From Chromobotia macracanthus (Eukaryota; Chordata; Actinopteri; Cypriniformes; Botiidae), in assembly GCA_036877525.1 (NCBI GenBank), contig JAZGTH010000009.1:2378501-2442500 (forward strand): a DNA stretch of 64,000 bases. Direction: 5' to 3'. The position numbers were made by a program, and so were the translations under genes. Below, piece after piece: positions 58,289 through 64,000 of the stretch. How positions within the stretch are numbered: position 1 is the stretch's first letter; every line of letters begins with the position of its first letter. Below the pieces are notes generated by a model. That model had not been told where the DNA came from and made no database searches. It worked only from the letters and a program-made list of their open reading frames with translations.

Positions 58289-59338
58289 TTTATTCATCAA
58301 TGTATTTATTCGTATACAACCATTTCAAATATACCATTCGTCGGATTTCTTATTAACACCCATGTAAATAAGCGTCTCGGTGTTGAAGACCTTTACAAAT
58401 GTTAAAAACACTTAGTAAATATTTGTTTTTAAGAGCTCAAGAAAATGTTGCACCATCAGAGTAATATATCTTTACTAATGGTCAAACTAAAGCATAAAAT
58501 ACTGCGAGGATGAACCAGTGGGCCCGGTAATGGCAAAAACAACAGTTTCATTAGAGTAATGGGGAATTATAGAGCTTACATGGTGAATACTCTTTCCTGT
58601 TATTTGTAATTGACATGCAACAGCTCAGTCTGGTGTGTGGATGCAGCTGCTATTATATTCCTGTATTGATGCGGTTGCCTTTAAGGCGACATTATTTTAC
58701 GTTGCTTTGCATCGTGTTCTGTAACTAACATTTATATTTTAATTGAGGATGTAACCAGCAGCAGCAGATCAGAGCAAACTCGCCATCCCCTGGTTACACA
58801 AACAAAATAACTACCGTTAATCTATGCATCAAAACAGCTGTATTGTTTTGCCCTTAAACAAAATGAGGCCGCAGGGGCAAACATAATTTAAGACTAGAGA
58901 ACAGCTGTGGCATTTTATGAAGTCAAAAGTCATTTATATGGCATTTTATACTTGATAAATATCTGACTAGTGTTTTACTGTTAAGCATTATAATCTACTC
59001 ATCAATTTAGAACCATATGCCAATAGATGGACAATTAAATATAATGTAATGGTGAAAACAGAAATACAAAACTGAAGAATCCAGCAGCTTTAGAGTCTGA
59101 GCACAGTGAATGTGTGAGAGGAGGGATAAAGCGAGTAAAACGTGGTGGTGCTGAAAAGCTCCAACACCACACGTCCACTCCTGCTTCACCTCCTATAGAT
59201 GTCCAAATCCTCCTCCAGCCTTTGACAGGTAGAAGGATGAAATGTACGGATACCCCTGAGCTGTTTCCTCTAGCCGACCAGACCCCAAACCATCCCCAAC
59301 CCCTCTGAAAACCGTGTCCTGTGGGATGGAACGCCGAG
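58289..59338 (-). other. pdap1: pdap1 3' UTR
   Basis: From the pdap1 stop (59339-59341) to minus-strand AATAAA hexamers at about 58289 and 58304. No other gene is seen. Confidence 0.45.
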
Positions 59339-61240
59339 CTAGCGTTTCAACTTTGCCTCTTCGACTTCTTTTTCTGAAAAAAATTAGAGACAAGTTTATC
59401 TATAACCAAACAGGCACTACCAGTGTAATTAATAAACAGCTAGCACTGGGTAGTTTTCAGGTTTTGCAGAACTCTTATTACATGTGTATATTTCTGACTG
59501 ATGACTAAATAACATCTTCTATTGGCCATACTCTATGACATCAACAATGACGTTTCATGTATATTCTATTCTAACTCTCACAAATGTGTTTGTTTAATGC
59601 TTAAACATCTTTGCATGTTATCTTAATGTGTCATGTATACCAACTAAATTAAACAGTGACTTAAATTAAATCTATTCTAGAGCCTTAAACGTGATGTGTT
59701 TTTCATAACTTTATTTTTTAGATTTATATGACCATAAGCATCTTGTCTATGCGGTAAAGGTTTATAAGTGAAGTGAGTGAACCGGTAACACAAGACAAAT
59801 TTCAGATTCTGTCTGACAAGAAAGTTAAATCATCATCTCCAATTAATTGGTATAAAAATAATATAGGCTTGTCTACATAAACAGAATACATTTTTTTATA
59901 CATGAAACATGAAATACATGATTTTATATTGACTTCAGCTGGCAAAGATAGAAATCAGGGTATTAGCATTATGAAAGATACTTGTGTACATGTTCTAACA
60001 ACATTCACACATGTGAACATTCTCTCATCCATCAAACAGGTTGGCACTGATCCACAAGCTTTAATACTTCTGGAACAGATTCTTCTCAGAACAATAAGAG
60101 TCTTTTGAGAATCAACTTACCTTTTCTCTGCTCCTCTCTCTTTTTTGCCGCTTCCTCTCTCTGTTTTTTGATAATGGCGAGTCTTGCAAGATCTGCCCTG
60201 GCTTGCTCCGTCTTCCCCTCTAGATGAAGTTTCATGTAGTGCTCCTTAGCCTTCTGCTTTTCAATCTCCTCCCTTTACAAAAAAACACAAATAAATCACT
60301 GAAACACATACAGCAAGACAACGTGGCTTTTCTTAATAGCCTCACAAGTACTCATGGTCCACATACCTTTCCCGACGCGAGAGCTCTTTAGGTGCAGCGA
60401 CATCTATTTCGGTCACCTTCTTGCTCTTCTGAGAAACTCGGTTTGGATTTTCGATTTCGATTAATCCCTCCACGCCTTTCCTTTTCGGTTGCTTTGAGGA
60501 GAAATTAAACCATTAGAGGTGGAGTTACAAGATGCACGCTTTCCTCAACCCTTGCGACTCCGTCACGTGAATAACAATTCTTGCATTAGAACAAATGTAA
60601 TGTAATTAATTAACGTAAAGCCTCATACTTCATCATCGCTGCTGCTGTCGTCTTCAGATGAACTTTGGCGTTCAGCTCCTTCATTCTCCTCCTACAGAAG
60701 AATCAATGGGGCACTTTCCTTTAATCGAGCGTAGTACACATCACCTCAAGCACACTTTGTAGTGTGGCAACAGTATGTCTCTACATGTGCCGTGAACACT
60801 GGCACACTCACCATTTCTTTCTGTGCTCTCATCTGTCGATCAATCTCCTCGGGATTGCTGAACTGCTTCCCACGGCCCTTGTGGCCCCTTTTTCCTGAGA
60901 TGTGGTGGACACGATCAAATTCACATAGAGAACAACTAACAACGCAGTTATTAAACCGCTAACTATCAAAGTTAAGAGAAAACAGTGACGTCAGCATACA
61001 ATCCCATGGGGCTGTGCGGGTCAAGCATGGCGCGAGCTCGCATTAGCGTACACGTCTTCCCAACACTGAGCCATTATACGAGCCCGGGACTACTCACAAA
61101 TCTCTACAAATGTCTCCAGCTCCTAACCTTTCACTCCCGTTGTTATTAAAAAGCGACTTTAATCATGTAAAGTGTAATCATTTCAAGTGTAATAATGGCT
61201 CTAGCGGGATGTTAGCGCCACACTCACCTCCTCTCGGCAT
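59339..61240 (-). CDS. pdap1: 28 kDa heat- and acid-stable phosphoprotein (PDGFA-associated protein 1)
   Basis: Small, highly charged, largely disordered phosphoprotein reported to bind PDGF-A and mRNA. Exons: 61228-61240, 60812-60894, 60629-60691, 60367-60491, 60121-60272, 59339-59373. They sum to 156 aa (human 181). The start ATG at 61240 gives MPRGGKRGHKGRGKQFSNPE. Then an acidic Ser/Asp block (SSSEDDSSSDDE), QPKRKGVEGLIEIENPNRV, the core EIEKQKAKEHYMKLHLEGKT and EQARADLARLAIIKKQREEA, and a short C-terminus EVEEAKLKR. The mammalian KRMQSLSLNK-like end is not visible in the last exon, so the final exon may be lineage-specific or alternative. Human PDAP1 is on chromosome 7, unlike the other genes here. 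Confidence 0.92.
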
Positions 61241-61520
61241 TGTGACAACACTCGCACCGGGACAATGAAGGACCCCACGAGAAAGATGATATTCGGTCCT
61301 GAAACTGAAGGTGTCGGTCGGGTCTTGACGACTCTGTTCGGTTCTGTAAAAATAAAGTACTTTAATCGTCACTGATGAACGGCCCCGTCGACTGAAACTG
61401 ACCTCATTGAAAGGACTATTTTACCGCTTCCTGGTAGTGACGTCACGTGGCGTAATGCTGCTGATTGGATGCGGGTTTGACCAATCACAATTCAAACTCG
61501 TTTACAGCTAAAGCTCGCCG
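61241..61520 (-). promoter_or_regulatory. pdap1: pdap1 promoter with CRE, E-box and CCAAT boxes
   Basis: Perfect palindromic CRE TGACGTCA at 61438-61445 overlaps an E-box CACGTG at 61444-61449. An inverted CCAAT (ATTGG) lies at about 61464-61468 and a direct one (CCAAT) at about 61480-61484. This is a compact, TATA-less, housekeeping-type arrangement about 200 bases upstream of the start codon. Confidence 0.55.
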
Positions 61521-61588
61521 ATATGTTCCGGAATATATAATTTAGGCTTTTATTTATTCTCAAAATAACTATATTATATTACATATCA

Positions 61589-61610
61589 CATATATATATA
61601 TATATATATA
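61589..61610. repeat. (TA)n microsatellite
   Basis: Alternating TA run between pdap1 and the transporter relic. Confidence 0.85.
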
Positions 61611-61664
61611 CTTTTAAATTCTAATAAGTTAATAAATGTTAGACTCCGCACACAGCATCCATCC

Positions 61665-61774
61665 CAGTGAACAATTTTAGTTTCTTAAAACGTTTCCATA
61701 ACGTTGCCATTACGTAAAAAAACGTAAAATTATATATTAAAAGCTCTAGGGATGTTTGAAACGTTATAAGAACG
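61665..61774. repeat. Fragment of the AGCTAACA MITE family
   Basis: CCCAGTGAACAATTTTAGTT...AACGTTTCCATAACGTTGCC...GAAACGTTATAAGAACGTTA resembles a worn copy of the family. It ends exactly where similarity of the transporter relic to its family stops. Confidence 0.45.
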
Positions 61775-62114
61775 TTATCCACACATAACAGGTTGACATC
61801 CAGATTTATTAACCATGATGCCGGAGACCGGACCTGGATAAAATGTTAGCAGGTTTCTAAGTAAAGACTTTGTAAAGTTTCTTTTTTAAAGTTTTCTTTT
61901 TGTAAAGTTTCTGTAAAGTTCACTTTTTTAAAATCCGACAACATTCATTTCACTGTATCTTACCTGAGACATGCAGCATAACTAACATGATGGATGAAAT
62001 CCAGACTGTCACTGTAGCCACAGTTAAAGTCCAGTGATGACAAACTTCCCGCAGAGCAGCCCAGCCCCAGCCTCCATCTGGAGGACGTATGGCCTCTCTC
62101 TCCTTCTCATTCAT
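61775..62114 (-). pseudogene. SLC16 / monocarboxylate-transporter (MCT) relic
   Basis: Two exon-like blocks, 61964-62114 and 61775-61833, are joined by a normal GT-AG intron. Block 1 begins MNEKEREAIRPPDGGWGWA, the MCT family signature before helix 1, and ends with WISSIMLVML, the family's helix-2 motif. About 20 codons between these motifs, including most of helix 1, are missing or out of frame (KFVITGL, typical of helix 1, is seen in another frame). Block 2 gives GPVSGIMVNKSGCQPVMCG, which fits the MCT loop and helix 3, then TAA. The rest of the roughly 450-residue transporter is absent before pdap1. Slc16a8, resident on human 22q13, is the likeliest parent, but I cannot exclude other slc16a genes. 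The spliced frame stays open for 69 codons, so a short peptide is conceivable. Confidence 0.7.
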
Positions 62115-63362
62115 TCTTATGGGTGCTTGTGATGACGTGAAGCCTGCGAAAGACATGATGAATTGTAATATTCTTATATTACGTGATCATATGGTATAGA
62201 TTCAACACATAGCAGGTGTTTTATAAAGTAAAGACTGTAGGTGCCTTCTGTGCATTTGACAAGCTACTGAACGTGTTGTTTTTCAGATCTTTCCACATAC
62301 ACAGAGGAAGCTAGCATGTAGGCAGAAATCACAAATGTCAAAGATGTATATGTTTAATGCCAGCACGTACATTCATAGGCCAAATGACAAGCTAATTTTA
62401 TTTATTACTTACTGTATACTTAGTTAATGTTTATGTATATCAGTTATATTGAGCATATTGATCAACATTGTTTTTTCAAGTGTTTATTGTTGGCCATATA
62501 AACTGTTAGAATTGGTTTCTGGTACAATTGATATAACCTGCACTTCATTGTTCAAGTGTTACATCACAGGCTATAGTTCATATTCTGTCCCTTCTCGTAT
62601 GTTGCTTTCATACAGACAAAATGTATAGAATTGAGACAAATGAAATGGTTTGTAAGGATGTCTTGTTTGTATAACAAGGAGGGAACATATTCAGGGTGTG
62701 ATGAGTGTCTGTTTATTTCCTTTTTAAAGGAATCTGTTGTGCCTTATTTGTGCATTACTAATCTGTAATCTGATTCATAACCTCTGGCTTTTGAAGTAAA
62801 ACAACTCTAAATTCCACTCTTGAGAGACTTTTTAAAGTAAGCCTGTTTATTTCTGTTTAATTTTTATGTTCTATGCATTTTATTTTTACTTTAATATAAA
62901 TTTATGGTCCGGTTTATTATACTGTATTGTGCCAGTTATTGCAGTCCTTTGCCTGCAATAGTCTTCAGCTTATAGCAGTATTCAGAATAGTGCAATTTTT
63001 TACATTATATTTAGTCACCAAACCTCATTGTATTTTTAAACCTTCACAGCTCTTAGCTAATCGTTAATTCTTGTAAACAAAATAAAGTGTAATTGTTCAC
63101 AATGATTTAAATACACATTAAAATGCACATATACATAGTGGTTTTAGAATTGACATGTACAAGCCTTTACTGGGGCCACAGAAAAAAACACTGGGTAGTT
63201 CTTGCGATGAGAGAACATGACTGAAGTGATGAAGTGATGTGTTTTTCGCAGTAAATATAAACTGTGTGAACTTGAGCTCTTTTTAATTCAACGTGAGAAA
63301 ACAGAAACCGAAGACGCCACAATATTTAAATGGACCTGAAATAACGTCAACCTAAAATTGAT
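62115..63362. other. Intergenic, AT-rich, nothing recognised
   Basis: No exon, RNA gene or clear repeat recognised between the transporter relic and the cby1 3' end. A 5' exon of the former transporter could have been here, since a possible acceptor (TTTCGCAG) sits at about 62143-62150. Confidence 0.45.
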
Positions 63363-63368
63363 TTTATT
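63363..63368 (-). terminator. cby1: cby1 poly(A) signal AATAAA (minus strand)
   Basis: TTTATT on the plus strand, about 180 bases past the cby1 stop. Confidence 0.45.
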
Positions 63369-63548
63369 AAACAATTGACAATGAAACAACAAATAACATT
63401 TATATAAAAAAGAAAATATACAGAGTGATATAAAAATCAAATCACAAACAAATCAATTGTGTGATACATCACAAATATTTTTAAGAGTATTTCATACTTC
63501 CTTTGCATTGAACACTCACTCTCTGAAAAGCGCACATTCCTGAAATCT

Positions 63549-64000
63549 TTACTTCCTTCGGTCATTTCTTCTAGAATTATTCTTCATATCTTCAAGTTCC
63601 TTCTGTATTAGATGCGCTTCTGCTGTTGATTCTGAAAGCTGAGAAAACACATTAAATCACTTTTATGCACGTTTTATTTAGAAAACATTACAGAATTATA
63701 TTTACCATATTATATTTCACTCACCATATCAAGAAGGACCTCAATCTTTAGCTTCAGAAGATTATTCTCCTCTTCTAACTGTAGATTTCTCTTCTTCAGC
63801 CGCTGTAACTCTTTTCCTGATACATTACCTGCTGACTCTGTGATTAACAGAAAGACATTTGTTGATTTCCTCACACAAGCTGATAATTAAGCTGATATTT
63901 CTGTAGGTAATGCCGTACTGTACCTGTGATCCACTGGCCTTCTTCAAATTTTAAGCTCTGCCCATCAATATTTATTACTGGGGCTCCATATTCAAGACCT
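63549..64000 (-). CDS. cby1: Chibby homolog 1, 3' part (gene runs off the right edge)
   Basis: Chibby is a small coiled-coil protein that antagonises beta-catenin and acts at the ciliary transition zone and basal body. Three exons are in the window: 63924 to beyond 64000, 63725-63837 and 63549-63638, with GT-AG introns and consistent phase. The partial protein reads GLEYGAPVINIDGQSLKFEE, GQWITES, a linker, then the coiled coil KELQRLKKRNLQLEEENNLL and KLKIEVLLDM, LSESTAEAHLIQKELEDM, and a basic end NSRRNDRRK. This matches the C-terminal two thirds of human CBY1 (126 aa). The N-terminal exon(s) lie beyond the window. Confidence 0.93.

Overview
The window is vertebrate nuclear DNA, almost certainly from a teleost fish and plausibly an otophysan (carp, loach or zebrafish-like) species. 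The support is small introns with GT-AG (twice GC-AG) borders, genes that match human 22q13 genes almost exon for exon, and fish-type repeats: tRNA-headed SINEs ending in a GTCGCTTTGGATAAAAGC-like tail, TTAA-flanked MITEs beginning AAAGGGATAGTTCACC, and long CA, TA and GATA runs. There is no bacterial, viral or CRISPR content.

Layout from left to right. 1-256 is a retroelement 3' remnant. tomm22 (-, 1376-2482) and maff (+, 4276-5466) are head to head across a CpG-rich stretch with a GAA tract. maff meets tmem184b (-, 8625-14012) tail to tail, with poly(A) signals less than 100 bases apart. csnk1e (-, 15495-18301) and the large GW182-family gene tnrc6b (-, 21409-34543) follow. About 34.9-44.6 kb is repeat-rich with no gene that I can see. 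cdc42ep1 (+, 44659-47107) converges on sh3bp1 (-, 48409-56650). pdap1 (-, 59339-61240), a decayed SLC16/MCT-type transporter relic (-, 61775-62114) and the 3' half of cby1 (-, 63549 to beyond the right edge) close the window.

How the genes work. This is a conserved syntenic block, not a pathway cluster. The products cover mitochondrial import (Tomm22), small-Maf transcription (Maff), a multi-pass membrane protein (Tmem184b), CK1 signalling in clock and Wnt pathways (Csnk1e), miRNA silencing (Tnrc6b), Rho-family control (Cdc42ep1 as Cdc42 effector, Sh3bp1 as Rac/Cdc42 GAP), a phosphoprotein (Pdap1) and a ciliary/Wnt antagonist (Cby1). Cdc42ep1 next to Sh3bp1 is the one functionally suggestive pair.

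I found no new multi-gene system. The best leads are the transporter relic at 61.8-62.1 kb, the absence of an AUG at the expected tnrc6b start (CTG instead), a one-base frameshift in a G7 run of the tnrc6b giant exon, two GC-AG introns, a G-rich 23-bp minisatellite in the likely tnrc6b 3' UTR, and a TIR transposon family seeded through the window. Exon borders were read by eye from splice consensus and codon phase. For each gene except tnrc6b the exon lengths sum to an uninterrupted frame; tnrc6b does so only after removing one G.
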